From positions 8,694,121 through 8,758,120 of the forward strand of contig JABAKD010000016.1 in the NCBI GenBank assembly GCA_012845835.1: DNA of 64,000 nt. Reading direction: 5' to 3'. A program made the translations under genes and the position numbers. The stretch comes from Undaria pinnatifida (taxonomy: Eukaryota; Sar; Phaeophyceae; Laminariales; Alariaceae). Below the pieces are notes generated by a model. It had not been told where the DNA came from and searched no databases. It saw nothing but the letters and a program-made list of their open reading frames with translations. Positions within the stretch are counted from its first letter, which is position 1; every line of letters starts with the position of its first letter. This document shows, one piece after another, positions 13,101-23,095 of the stretch.

Positions 13101-13499
13101 TCGCGAACACCCGCCTTTTTTCTGTCACGTTTGCCTGACGTTGTTCCAAACGCGATAGTTACGATCGGTTTGAAACCTTGCAACGTAGGAAAGGGTTAAA
13201 AGTGACTGAATTTCCGCTTAGAGACCGTGTAGTGACAACACGCGCCCACACCTTTCAACTTTCGGTGTGTTCGATCCTAAAGCCATAACAGCTGCACGAA
13301 CGCTAGCGTCCGTGTTCCACTCCTCCTCAAAAAGTGTTTTAGGAACTGGTTGTAGTAAACTCCTCCTACTGTTCGCGTCATGCCTGTACCCGCCCCTTTG
13401 ACGCATGGTGCCATAAGGATCAAGCTCGTGAGGCGTATGAGCTATGCAGACAAGAAGTTTTTCCAGCTGCGCGAGAGCGCTCGACGCGACAGCGCGTGA
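10122..13499 (+). CDS. polo-box domain protein lacking a kinase domain
   Basis: Exons 10122-11540, 12842-12954 and 13418-13499 join in phase with GT-AG introns (phases 0 and 2) to give 537 residues from the first in-frame ATG. Residues 1-310 are Ser/Pro/Gly-rich and disordered-looking. Polo box 1 starts near residue 312 with VWVSRHVDYSSKFG, continues SILFNDDTK and FDYVE, and ends with LKKKVQILRHCRDRM. Polo box 2 begins with RTFCFRLSDQSVQ at the end of exon 1, continues VVYGDGTEMLL and VVTFVG in exon 2, and closes in exon 3 with RRMSYADKKF. Polo-like kinases use this tandem to bind phosphopeptides and localise to centrosomes, kinetochores or midbody. Compared with PLK1 as I recall it, the Trp before VDYS is His, and the His-Lys pincer of box 2 is Gly and Glu, so canonical phosphopeptide binding is doubtful. 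No kinase domain is visible upstream. A missed 5' exon remains possible. Confidence 0.8.
11541..12841 (+). other. intron 1 of the polo-box gene
   Basis: The donor is GTGAGA directly after the codon for Gln in SVQ. The acceptor follows a T-rich tract (near 12817-12837) ending in CAG at 12839-12841. Removing 1301 bases joins the two halves of polo box 2 without changing frame. A dispersed repeat (11868-12110) lies inside. Confidence 0.8.
11868..12110 (+). repeat. dispersed repeat, copy 1 (partner at 45355-45605)
   Basis: The two segments share a series of blocks in the same order: GGGTCACTCGCGC-like, CCCCCCTGTT, CGATATGAACC, GAGTGACTCGTGGTACGTA and TATTAATAGTG, ending in a C-rich stretch. Roughly 70% similar by eye. 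No coding potential or terminal structure was recognised. This copy sits in the polo-box intron. Confidence 0.6.
12955..13417 (+). other. intron 2 of the polo-box gene
   Basis: The donor is GTGAGC at 12955 after a split Arg codon, and the acceptor AG is at 13416-13417. The acceptor has a weak pyrimidine tract, but the phase fits exactly and the following exon supplies the expected C-terminal helix of polo box 2. Confidence 0.65.
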
Positions 13500-14654
13500 T
13501 ACGAGAGCGCCTGACGCAAGAGCACTCCTCGACTTGAGGCGGTGGCTCGCAAGGATGAGGGTGAAGTAGAATCGCCCTCCTCTTCACAGTACGGTAAGGG
13601 AAGCGCTGAGTGGACCGGGAAGTTGGACAGCGCCACGTTCTATTGGGGCAGCCGGTGACACAAGCGAACGACGTCTGCGACAGTGGAATTGCCGTCCGTA
13701 AAATTACTGTGGCGTTGATTTTTTTATTTGGTTTTTGTTTTGCGGCAAGACCAGTTTATTTCAGGGGTTTAAAGAAGAAGACACCGGGTCGGGAAGCAGG
13801 ACTGCGCTATATATGTTCTGGCGGGAGAGCAGGCGACATCACTGCAAGGCGGCCGACACTGTAGAACTGCCGAGCGTAGAGGTAAAAGGTGGTGTGGCCG
13901 GCTTTCGTGTGTATTGAAGTGAGACGGATTTTACTTGCGCGTACCCCAAGGCGACCGATAGTGTCCAGGTGCAGTGCGTAGAGGCAAAAGCGGTGTCGCC
14001 GGGGGGGGGGAGGGGGGGGGGGGGGGGTTGTGTCGAGGCAAGAAGGATTTTACTCGCATATACATGTCGCGCACCGAAACCACTGCCGGGAGGAAAACCG
14101 ACGAGAAGGACCGAGGATGAAGGTGCAAGTTTATGTATTTAGGCGTAGGCACGAGATTAGAATACACTCGAATTTCCGAGGCTACGCTCAGGCGACCCTG
14201 TAGTAGAGTATAGCAGTAAGCAGCGCCCGTATTTTACAACCAACAGTAGCATATCAATGTTTCGTGCGGAAAGAGAGTATAGTGTTGAAGCGGGCCGAGT
14301 AAGGAGGAGGTGGTGTTTTGTGGTTTTCTTTTTATCCACGCCTTTTGGGGTTACTTTTTCGCCTCTATTCCTGAGATGCAAATCATTAGCAGCAGGGAAG
14401 GATTATAGTTTTGTTTTACTCTTAAGAACTGCTCGTGGTGTTTCGCTGGGCCTCCGCCCGTGTTCACATCCCCGGGTGAGATGAATCATGGGTGGTTTGC
14501 TGCCTTGTAGGGTCAAACGTATCTTGAGGATGTATTGCGTTGTCTTCGGGGTAAGGAAGTGTATACGGCGGCCTATGGCTTTGTGAAAACCATCTTGTGT
14601 TCGCAATATTTCGACTGTGCTGTCGCGCTGCGGCCGCAACAAGTAAGGTTGTAT
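13500..14654. other. no recognisable gene; G-rich tract
   Basis: A run of G with one A break occupies about 14000-14027 and could form G-quadruplex or slip-prone DNA. No protein-like frame is supported. Confidence 0.45.
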
Positions 14655-15020
14655 GTTGACGGTTTACTGCAGGAATGCATATGGTATATCGGGTAGTGTT
14701 TAAGTAGTCCTTGTGCATAGCACTAGGAAGGTGTGTTCGTACCCCTGATATGTGGCAGGTTTACTCCAGCAATTCATTTGCCATAGTGTCTTACGTGGTC
14801 GTTGTGCATAGCGCTAGTAATGTTTGAGTTACCGCTAATATTCAGTAATTCGTCGGCTATAGTGTTTGAAGTGGTCGTTGTGCATAGCGCTGGTAATGCG
14901 AGGTTGCCCCTGATATGTTGCAGGTTTACTACATAAACATGTCGGCTCTCGTGGTGTTCTTTCAAGTGGTTGTTGTTCATAGCGCTAGCAATGTGTGAGA
15001 ATACCCCCCTGATATTCTCG
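14655..15020 (+). repeat. tandem repeat, about 75-97 bp units, near four copies
   Basis: The core TTGTGCATAGCGCTAG (with variants) recurs near 14711, 14802, 14878 and 14971. Each is followed by a block with CCCCTGATATGTTGCAGG and GTTTACT variants. Units vary in length, the third being shorter. No open frame is shared among units. Confidence 0.7.
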
Positions 15021-16482
15021 CCCCTTTAGCTTGGAAGGCAGTAGGACAATGCAGGCAGTAACGCCATCTAGCACATATGGGCGTGATCCAATCAGAATGT
15101 TGCAGACAACCTGTACAGAGCAGTAGTGGGCCAGTCGCAGTATTCTGCCAATAACTACAGTATAAACGTTGCGGTCGGCAAGGTACTTGTCCTTGACATC
15201 AACCCGGAAGAGCTTTTCGAGCGCCCTCCGAGGTGTCACAGGGTATAATTCCGCCCATCAGTATCGGGTGGGACATAACCGTAGGCCATTTCTCCCCAGT
15301 ATTGCAACAAAACGGGGGATGGGGAACAGTAGCATTATTGGCACCTCGGACGGCCGCCGCGTTGCAGATGCATCTGCGCGCGACGGCGCTCCGTCGCCGC
15401 CACGCAATGCACTCGTTTCGCTCTCCCAGCAAGTAACCAGAGTGGACGGCGGTATGTAGGATAACGGAGATCGAGGACTGGAAAATGAAACAAGTAGCGC
15501 GGTACCATATCGGGGCAACGACTGGTGCCTTAGCCGGAGCCGCGCGGAATAAGGCATAAACGCGATGGGGCCTGCAAACCGAAGCGCGAAGGTGACTCCC
15601 CGACGGCTGTTGATTTTACACTTTCCCTGGCCTTGAAGGAGGGTTTCGAAGCGTGTACTATAAATGGGCGATATGCTTGAGGTGCGGTAAATGTGGGCTG
15701 TGGGTGAGCCAAGTGGTCGAAGTCCAGACGTCAAACGAGGGTAGGGGAAGGCAATGGAAGGCAATGGCGTGTGGGTAGGATCACCGGCTGGGGCAGGAGG
15801 CCTCATCTAATCCAGCATTTGCTTCAAATAGTCGGTGAGGGCATGGGAGAGTACGATAGTGAACTCTTCATACTAAATGCCAACATTGGCGGAAAGGGTA
15901 TGGTGCTTGGCGACAAGGTCTGTCCTGGCGATGTTTGGTCGAACGCCGTCACCGTAATGCTTCTCGATGTCAAGCAATAGTTGAGTTTATATCTTTTTGA
16001 GGTTTTATCCTACTAAGTGAGGGAATCTTCTGCTGGGAAATAACCCGGTCAGTCTCGCTTGTTGCTGAGTGGCTTCGAACTGTTTTGGGGGTTAGGGGCG
16101 ACAAGGGGTGAAGCCAAGAACGATTACCGCATCGGCCACGCTTAGCAAACCGGCGCTGCTGGGGAAATGCCTGTATGCGAAGTCCTGCGAAGAGTTGTGA
16201 ATTCGCAGCATGTTGTTACTCGCACTGCAGATCGATCGCCCTGTCATGTCATCGAGACCACGCGCGTTTTATTCGTTGCGCACGTTCTAGTTCGCAAAAA
16301 AGGGCTAACAACTTCACTATTGGCTACGCATCGCAACTCTTCGTTCAAAACATTTTCTCCGCCAGCTGCTTTTTACATACCAGGTATATATGTGTTTCCT
16401 CTGTCTCACAAGTAAAGTCCGTCGTGAGAGACAAATCGTAGAGCTTGCCAACGAAGGGTTCTCACGATGCTATATATGTTAG
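15021..16482. other. no recognisable gene
   Basis: Long opposing open frames at 15169-15459 (+) and 15258-15806 (-) overlap and show no recognisable domain, so they look like GC-rich chance frames. TATA-like runs occur near 16385 and 16470. Confidence 0.4.
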
Positions 16483-16720
16483 AGTCGTTCTACGGTAGCC
16501 CCCTCAACTTTTCTTTAACGAAAAATCGCCGGTTTTGAAACCCAGCTCCCGGTCGTATCTCCTGAAATATGGTGTCCCTTGTGGCACGTTCGATAAACCT
16601 TTGCACACAAGAAAATATGTGGAGGCGTGCTGTTAATAGCATTCTTCCTCGTTTCGAGCAGCCGTGAAACGTTCGCTAAAGAAAAGCGCTGGTTTTGGGG
16701 GGGGCTATCGTAGAATCAGT
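16483..16720 (-). mobile_element. TIR element (MITE), copy 1
   Basis: Ends carry inverted TTCTACGRTAGCCCCC. The internal sequence matches 40439-40684 and 42448-42702 in reverse orientation, including TTTCTTTAACGAA and CAGGAGATACGACCG-type blocks. Flanks TGTTAG (left) and CGTTAG (right) look like a 5-6 bp target duplication. No ORF, so it must depend on a transposase elsewhere. Confidence 0.75.
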
Positions 16721-17732
16721 CGTTAGGTTTGCTGAAACTATATAGATATGGAGATGCGATTGAGAAAAAGAAAAAAAAAAAAGTCTGACTCATGCTTACT
16801 AAGAACTGTTGGGTCGAAAATTGGTTGTTTTTTTTTGGGGGGGGGGTAGGGATTATTGAGAATTGTTTAAGATTGTTTCGGCGACAACGACTTTGGTGTG
16901 ATCATACATACCAGGATTTCGGCACGCTGAAGGCAGAAACGTTGGAAATGATGGTAAAATACCATCAGGAGGCCTTCACTAAGGCTTGGGTCTTTCTAGC
17001 ATCAACTTCCCGTCATGGCGAGGACGACCATATATTTGTGACTTTTTTTTTTTTCCCCTGGAAAAGGGGCGAAGTACCGCCATTTCTTGGCCGACTGATG
17101 TTTTTTCGGCCTTTCGCCCATGCAGGGTAATGCGGGAAAAGGAAAAAACAAAAGAAGGGAGATTCAAGTAAAACAAAAAACAAAAAAAAACATTAGAACA
17201 CTGTCGCCTATGGCATCGGATCGGGCACAGTTAAGGGTCCATGTAATCATGACGGACTTTTGCCTGCGAACGGAACAGAGGAATTATTCATTGTAGTTTT
17301 ATCTCTGGAACTGCTCCAGACGCAGCAACCGATCGTTCACGTATATTTTGTTATCCACTGCGATGCTCGCGTTCGTTGGTTTGGCACTTTTAATGCTCGG
17401 CATCGACTTAACTCATCGTGCAGATGCAAAGCGCATTACCCTCGATTCCAAGCGCCAGTGTACCTCGCCCGATCTGGGAATTGGAAGCATCGTCTGGAAA
17501 ATCAAAGGCTTCGATGCTATTTTATAAAGACATCCTACCAACGTAAGCTGTGAGTTCGACAAACCTAGAGTCGATATTTGATATTTGCAAGCTGCGTGGT
17601 ACACCGGTCGTTCGTTTTTAATTTAGCTATTTATGTGGTGCCACCTTTCGCACATGTTCTGGCCAGAAGCCGCTTAGAAACACAACCATGGTTGGAGAAC
17701 ACAATCGTTGAGCGTAAGAGGTCCCTACTGCA
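16721..17732. other. no recognisable gene left of the LTR retrotransposon
   Basis: A/T and G homopolymer runs at 16766-16782, 16829-16847 and 17043-17054. The 24-base word containing GCTGCGTGGTACACCGG at about 17588-17611 recurs at 52057-52080. Nothing coding is supported. Confidence 0.4.
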
Positions 17733-17736
17733 TACA

Positions 17737-18005
17737 TGTTAAATTAAAGGGTGGGGACACAGAGTGCCCCCTGCAGGTCTGCCAATTGAGCAGGTCCTCG
17801 GAGAGTACTCGCTTTCGTTCCTTCGTAGAGATGTAGCTTTATTCGTTTCCACCAGAGCCCGGGATAGCTTCTGAGATCGGAGGCACGTGCCTCCGATCTA
17901 CTTCTTAACTTTCCCGAATATAAAACGCCAACCTTATCATACGAAACCCATCCAAATGATCTCAAATTCGGATACCTACAGGCCTTTCGAGGCCGTATCT
18001 TAACA
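17737..18005 (-). repeat. 3' LTR of the Ty3/Gypsy element
   Basis: Near-identical to 30281-30549. It starts TGTTAAATTAAAGG and ends CGTATCTTAACA on the + strand. An inner palindrome around GATCGGAGGCACGTGCCTCC (17877-17896) is shared by both LTRs and could be a transcription or packaging hairpin. Confidence 0.95.
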
Positions 18006-18818
18006 CTAGCCCACCCTGATGAGTCGCATATGCAGAAATATCGGAGATTCGGGGAAACTCCGGTTCTACGAACTAGACCATGAGTCGAAGATGCGGCTCC
18101 TCAAAACCCACTCCCACACCTCTAACCGTCTGGCTATGGAGCCAGGAGCACGCGAAGAAAAGCAGTCGAAAGAAAAGCAGACCCTACAGCAAGGCAATAG
18201 TCACCCATCAAAAACCTGCCGCATGCCGCCGGTGTGGCGGGGGGGGGGCAGAAAAGGCTCTAGAACCTGCCGCATGCCGCCGGTGTGGCGGGGGGGGCAG
18301 GAAAGGCTCTACGGCAAACCAACCACAGAAAAGGTACTATGGCGAGGCGAGCCCACGTCGATATGGAGGGGAACACAGGCGCTAACACAAGGGAGAAGTC
18401 ATGCGAAAAACCTCCCGCGGGCCATCGGCAAGGCGGGGGGTTAGACGAGGAAACGACGAATACCCGGGATGGAAGGTGTCAACAACTACAGCCCCGCTAG
18501 GGGAGGAAATGTTTAGACGAAAAAAAACAAAGCAGAACAAATACAACACACAAAACATAAAAGATGACACACAGACCCGTACACTGGTCGTCCCCCGGCT
18601 CTGGGCTGAGGAGGGCGTCGGCAGGGCGAAATTGAACAATGACAAAAAGGCGACAGCCCTGCGCCTCAGATAGCGGCGTTTTACCGGAACCCTGACCCGG
18701 CACTGAGCAGGGGGTTCGGCAGGACAGAAAAAAAAAATGGAAAGAACCGCCCCAAAACTCGATGAAGACCCTCAGGACACTACAAACGACCCAAAGACGA
18801 AGACGCAAAACTCATAAC
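18006..18818 (-). other. 3' untranslated region of the element, with a short duplication
   Basis: No coding match. A unit of about 52 bases with CCTGCCGCATGCCGCCGG followed by a G run occurs twice (about 18217-18260 and 18269-18312). The strand-specific purine tract next to the 3' LTR is short (AGGGTGGGCTAG type) and a poor polypurine tract. Confidence 0.6.
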
Positions 18819-19622
18819 TCAAAAAAATGAAGAACTATCGAGGAGCGGTGGTGGCTTGGAAGTCAACTGGCCACGGCCGCGCCTCGAGATTCGTCTACGT
18901 TTCGTTGGATTCCCCGAGGAAACGCACTGGCGATGTGAACTTGCAAGCACCAAGAGCCTCGTACGGCTCCCGTTGAGGTCGTGTAGCGCGCCGGGGGGAA
19001 GAGGGAGTTTAATCGGTCCCGGGTCGTCCAGAAAGCGGACCAGGTATGCCTTGTCCTCGGTAGTGCTCGCGCTGATTTTTCCGAGCCACCATAAGCCATC
19101 GTCTCCCTTGTACCGAAAGTGGGCTCCCTTAGGGAGTACTGTGTCGTGGTAGCGACGAAGCCAATCGGTGCGGGGAACACAGGCGTAGCCCGGCGCTAGG
19201 AAACGTTCCCCGTTGTTGCGGGAGAGCTCACGCTGTGCCGCTCCGATCCGCATTCGGCGGTAAAGGCGGTTGGTTTGGCGGTGCTGGTCCGGGGTTCCGG
19301 TCCAAAAACGCAAGATGTGGGAGCGGGAGAGGTGAAGGTCCATTTCCCGCTCCCAGGACGGTTCGGAGAATCCCGCCCAGTGCGTCTTGTATAGCACCGC
19401 GATGACGCCACCTCGCCCCCGTACCGACTGATGACCAGTGATCTGCTCCACCTCCAGCCCTTGGGGGGGAGTCGAAACGTCGTCTTGAGTGACGTGGTAC
19501 GGCGGGGACTTCTTGGAAAATTTGTTGAGCACATACTGTGTCAGCCCCGCCGGGTGGGTATTTGGGCATGTCCCCGCTGTCGTGGGGGTTGGCACAGGGT
19601 TTGAAGCGCTCGATGGCCACAC
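18819..19622 (-). CDS. chromodomain plus Tudor/SH3-like C-terminus of Pol
   Basis: A 267-codon frame in a different phase from the integrase frame it overlaps. The likely true join lies near 19555-19570, where integrase-like sequence gives way to TQYVLNKFSKKS. Residues about 56-105 match a chromodomain (LEVEQITGH, then LYKTHWAGFSEPSWEREMDL, then ILRFW); the central W-x-G and W-E of chromodomains are present. Residues about 163-212 (LPKGAHFRYKGDDGLWWLGK, then YLVRFLDDPGPIKL) look like a Tudor/Agenet or SH3-like barrel. A basic KRRRISRRGRG tail follows. Chromodomains on Ty3/Gypsy integrases steer insertion toward histone-marked chromatin; a second reader-like domain is unusual. The Tudor call is from sequence pattern only. 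Confidence 0.75.
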   Translation of the reverse strand: MWPSSASNPVPTPTTAGTCPNTHPAGLTQYVLNKFSKKSPPYHVTQDDVSTPPQGLEVEQITGHQSVRGRGGVIAVLYKTHWAGFSEPSWEREMDLHLSRSHILRFWTGTPDQHRQTNRLYRRMRIGAAQRELSRNNGERFLAPGYACVPRTDWLRRYHDTVLPKGAHFRYKGDDGLWWLGKISASTTEDKAYLVRFLDDPGPIKLPLPPGALHDLNGSRTRLLVLASSHRQCVSSGNPTKRRRISRRGRGQLTSKPPPLLDSSSFF

Positions 19623-20298
19623 GCCGACGAGCGTCCGAACCAGGCAGGTCGGAAGGGAGATCCAAATAAAGGAGGTTGCTCCCGAGCGGCGAGCCGTCCG
19701 GGGTCTCGGCGGCGGAGCAGGGACCGACGGCCAAGACCTTGTATGGGCCCGTCCAATTAAGTGCGAGTTTGGCCTTGAGTACCTTGGCGTCGGTATTCGC
19801 CTTCACACCCTGGCGGATGGTAGAGGCAGAATTGTATACCCATGCCCAACCACCCACAGTGAAGTTAGGTGCTGGACGCAGCGCGTTGGCGAGGGCGGAG
19901 TTTCTGCGGTTAACACGGGAAACGGTGAGGGCGTGGTGTGCGCGGACAATGTCGTTCGCGCGCTTTTGCCGGTCGATGGCCAAATCGTAATAGGCCAGGT
20001 GGTCACGGGCCAGACTCTGGTGTCGCACGACACCTGTGCGGTCGAAAATCGTCAGGGGGAGCCGTGGTAGTCTGCCCATATGGACCTCGTTGGGCGCCAA
20101 ACCCGTCGCCGCGCTGACAGAGTTGTTGTAAGCGAATTCGACGTGGGGCAGATGCAAGTCCCAGTCGTCTTGTCGCTCGTTGACGACCATAGCCAGCATT
20201 TGTGCCATAGTGTGATTCACCCGCTCAACGCCCCCGTTACAGTTGGGATGATATGAGCTTGTAGCAAGCTTGTGTACACCTAACAGCTGATATACAGC
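19228..20298 (-). pseudogene. integrase, second half of catalytic core and C-terminus (after a stop)
   Basis: Same reading frame as 20299-20964 and separated from it by one TAA. It begins with AVYQLLGVHKLATSSYHPNC, followed by the catalytic Glu in NGGVERVNH, then the typical VEFAYNNS and APNEVHMGRLPR stretches and an RKxK-like linker to a basic GPYKVL C-terminal fold (NWTGPYKVLAVGP). After about 19560 this frame no longer resembles integrase; the homologous continuation is the chromodomain frame. Confidence 0.85.
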
Positions 20299-20964
20299 TT
20301 ATGAAAGCTTGGAGCAGCACTGCAGCCCGTTGTCCGAGAGTATGGTGCGCGGGCACCCCCACAAGGGGATGTATTGGTTCACCAGGATATTGGCTGTACC
20401 TTCCGCGGTGAACTCAGCGGCAGTGACGGGGAGCATGTCGGCCCGACGACTGAAGCGATCGGTGAACAGCAGGATGCAGGTGTTGCCTCGTGGTGTGACC
20501 GGAAGGGGGCCGAAGTAGTCAACACTGACGGCGATACCTGGACCTTCCGGCAGAGGCATTGTGATGATGGGCCAGCGGACAATCAGCCGTGGGGTTTTAC
20601 GCGCTTGGCACTTCAAGCAGTGGCGAAGCCACCACCAGGTACACACACTCATGCCAATCCACCAATAAAAACGCTCCAGCATGCGCAACGTGCGCGTGGT
20701 GCCAAGGTGGCAGGAGGCCGTCGAGTGGCAAGCTTGCATGATCCAAGGGCGCATGAGCAGGGGAACGTAGATGCGAACTGGCTCGTCGTTTAGCAAGCAA
20801 GCAGCTCGCCCCACAGAGTTCGGTTTGTCAGAGCTTGTTGGCGGGAGTGTCGGGTTACGGACGAGTAGGACGAAGTCGTCGTCGGTTGTATGTAGTCGAC
20901 CCTTACCCGCCAGTTCCTGGATGTCTGAGACGGAGGGACGCTTGGGCGAGGGGTAGTATGCCAA
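20299..20964 (-). pseudogene. integrase zinc-binding domain and first half of catalytic core
   Basis: The HHCC zinc module is visible as His80, His86, Cys116 and Cys119 (CHSTASCHLG and HCLKCQ). The retroviral-type catalytic core follows with Asp149 (VSVDYFGPLP) and Asp211 (TILSDNGLQ). A TAA at 20299-20301 stops translation before the catalytic Glu. The stop lies in otherwise well-conserved sequence and looks like a single nonsense change. Integrase joins the cDNA ends to target DNA. Confidence 0.9.
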
Positions 20965-21663
20965 GAAGTCGGGTGGCAGGGCCGACGGCCGGCCGATAGA
21001 GATGTAACGTATCGTGGCGTGGCACGTCGGCTCTGCGTGTTGTTCGCGCTTCCAATCGGCTGTGAATAACGCGCGACGGAATCCGCGAATCGTAACTCAG
21101 CAGCGTCGCCGAGGGCATCCGACCTTGTAAGTGTAGCCGGCGTTTCACCAGGAGGAGGCGTAAGCCGTAGGAGCGGAGTTCCCATAGGCTCTGCGTGGTC
21201 GTGGTCGGACGGAAGTGGTACCGTGCGGGCCGGCGGGTCGGCAAAAGTAGGGGTCGCGGCGACTGGCGGAGCTGGCCGCGGCCGTCGGGCTCGCGGCGGA
21301 GTTGTAACTCGTCTGGACGATGGCTGGGGGACCCCGCCGGGCCCAAAGCCATAGTCGACAGCAGGGGGTGCCTTACCAGCTGCTGTTGCTGAACGCCGGC
21401 GCGTCCGAGTGGAGATGCGGTCCGAAAAGGGCGTCATCGTCTGGGGCGCCGGAGATCCAGGCGAGGTTGGGACGGACGCGGTCGGGCCCATGGGCTCGAC
21501 GGGGTTTGTCCCTTGTACCGAGCTCCGGGAAGGAGTCGGTTGGGCCACTGATGTCGTGGCAGCCGGGGCTTCGGCGGAGTCCTCGTTGGTCACGGTGGGT
21601 ACAGCAAAAACCGAAGCGAAATCGTAGTCGGCTGTACGCGAGCCCCCGCCTCGGCCGGGCGAG
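20965..21663 (-). other. Pro/Ser-rich linker between RNase H and integrase
   Basis: The frame open at 20790-21734 encodes a low-complexity Pro, Ala, Thr and Arg-rich segment with a DYDFASVFAVP stretch. It is in a different phase from RNase H upstream and integrase downstream, so at least two frame changes are needed to connect them. No domain recognised. Confidence 0.5.
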
Positions 21664-23095
21664 CTATCGATGGTGGCGGTGGATGCAGAAACACGAGCGA
21701 CGAATCTCCTGGAAGGAGTAGAAAAGGTCGTCAAGCCTCATACGTGGCCCGTGTGTGCGAAAATCGCAAAAGTCGGCAAGAGTGAGAGGAAGCCCACCCA
21801 AGGCATTACTTTCGGTGCGGGGCATTAGCCCACCCAAGCCGACACCCGGTATCGGAGAAGAAGGAGTGTACAGCCCGCAAGCCCGTATGAGGTAAATACC
21901 ACTATCCTCAACAGGGGTAAGGCTCGTCGAACCATTGCGGTCGTGTTCCGTGGCAGGCTCCGGCAAGCGAGACAGGAAGTCAGCGTTGCCGTTTGCGCTT
22001 CCTTTTCGGTATTCGAGGGTGTAATCGAATGCGGTGAGGAACCCGAGCCATCTCTGGACTCGGCCGTTGTGATTCCCCATTTTGCCTATGTTTTCCAGAG
22101 CCTTGTGGTCTGAGAATATTCGGAACTTAGTGCCCCAAAGGTAGCCGCGGAGGCGCTTGAGAGCCCAGACGATGCTGCCAGCCTCCAAATCGAGAGGAGT
22201 CCAATGCCTTTCCGAGTCGAGCGTAGCTCGACTGATGTATGCGATGGGTTTTATGGAGCCGTCCGTCTGCTCCTGTTCGAGAGCGGCTCCGAACCCGTCG
22301 ATGCAGGCATCGCAGTACACGTGAAACGGGCGTGTGCCGTCGGCGACGGCGTCCCAATCAGGGAAAACGAGGACCGGCGGGGTCGTGAGCTCCGCCAAGA
22401 TTTTTCTCACCAACTTCTCCATAGCAGGCGTGAAGGCAAACTTTACCCCCTTCCGAAGGAGTGCGTTAATAGGACGAAGTCTCTTCGATAAGTCGGGCAA
22501 AAATTTGCGGTAATAGTTGATACCACCCATGAGTGCGCGCACCTGCTTAACGTCAGTGGGCATCGGCATATTGGTCAATGCCGATACTTTTTCCGAATTT
22601 GGGCGTAGGCCTGCTGGAGAAATGGAGTGGCCTAGGAAGTTCGCATCGGTAGCGCCCAAACGCGCCTTCGAGGGGGAAAGCTTGAGATTGTGCTTTCGAC
22701 GGCGTTCGAAGAGAGAGCGAATCGTCCGAACATGCGTTACCGGGTCGGAGTCGAACACGATGACATCGTCGAGGTAAGCTGCCACCTGTATCAAGCCCTT
22801 GATCACCTCATTGATAACCTTGACGAACCACCCAAGCGAGGCGCTGCTGCCCTGAGGCATAACGAGCCACTCATAAAGGCCCGTGGGTGTGCAGAACGCT
22901 GTAAGGGGAACTGTGTCCTTGTGTGCCGTTATCTGGTGGAACGAGGAAACCAAGTCGAACAGGGAAAACATCCGACCTGAGCCCAAGGAGTCCAGGACCT
23001 GGTCCACGCGCGGACTCGGCAGTTGGCTGAGCTTGCTAATTTGGTTGAGCTTCTTGTAGTTCACCGTGATCCTCACACCGCCAGATTTCTTCGCG
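21664..23095 (-). pseudogene. reverse transcriptase and RNase H of the element
   Basis: The frame (ATG-like start of the listed 470 residues at 23076) has RT motif A FSLFDLVSSFHQI, the MPQG block, the catalytic YLDDVIVF (residues 101-108), and the thumb block NFLGHSIS. RNase H follows with acidic residues in YCDACIDGFG (Asp255), LDLEAG (Glu298), FSDHKAL (Asp323) and NADFLSR (Asp366), so its DEDD set is complete. The N-terminal finger block (STSPYSSPLVVIP) is in another frame at 23095-23150, so the domain is frameshifted. After RNase H an unassigned tail runs to 21664. Confidence 0.92.

Noticed and set aside
14000-14027. CRISPR-like or promoter element in G-rich run
   Set aside because: A simple homopolymer tract with no spacing pattern or associated genes.
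15258-15806. 182-codon - frame as a gene
   Set aside because: Overlaps opposing open frames in GC-rich DNA, has no domain and starts without supporting context.
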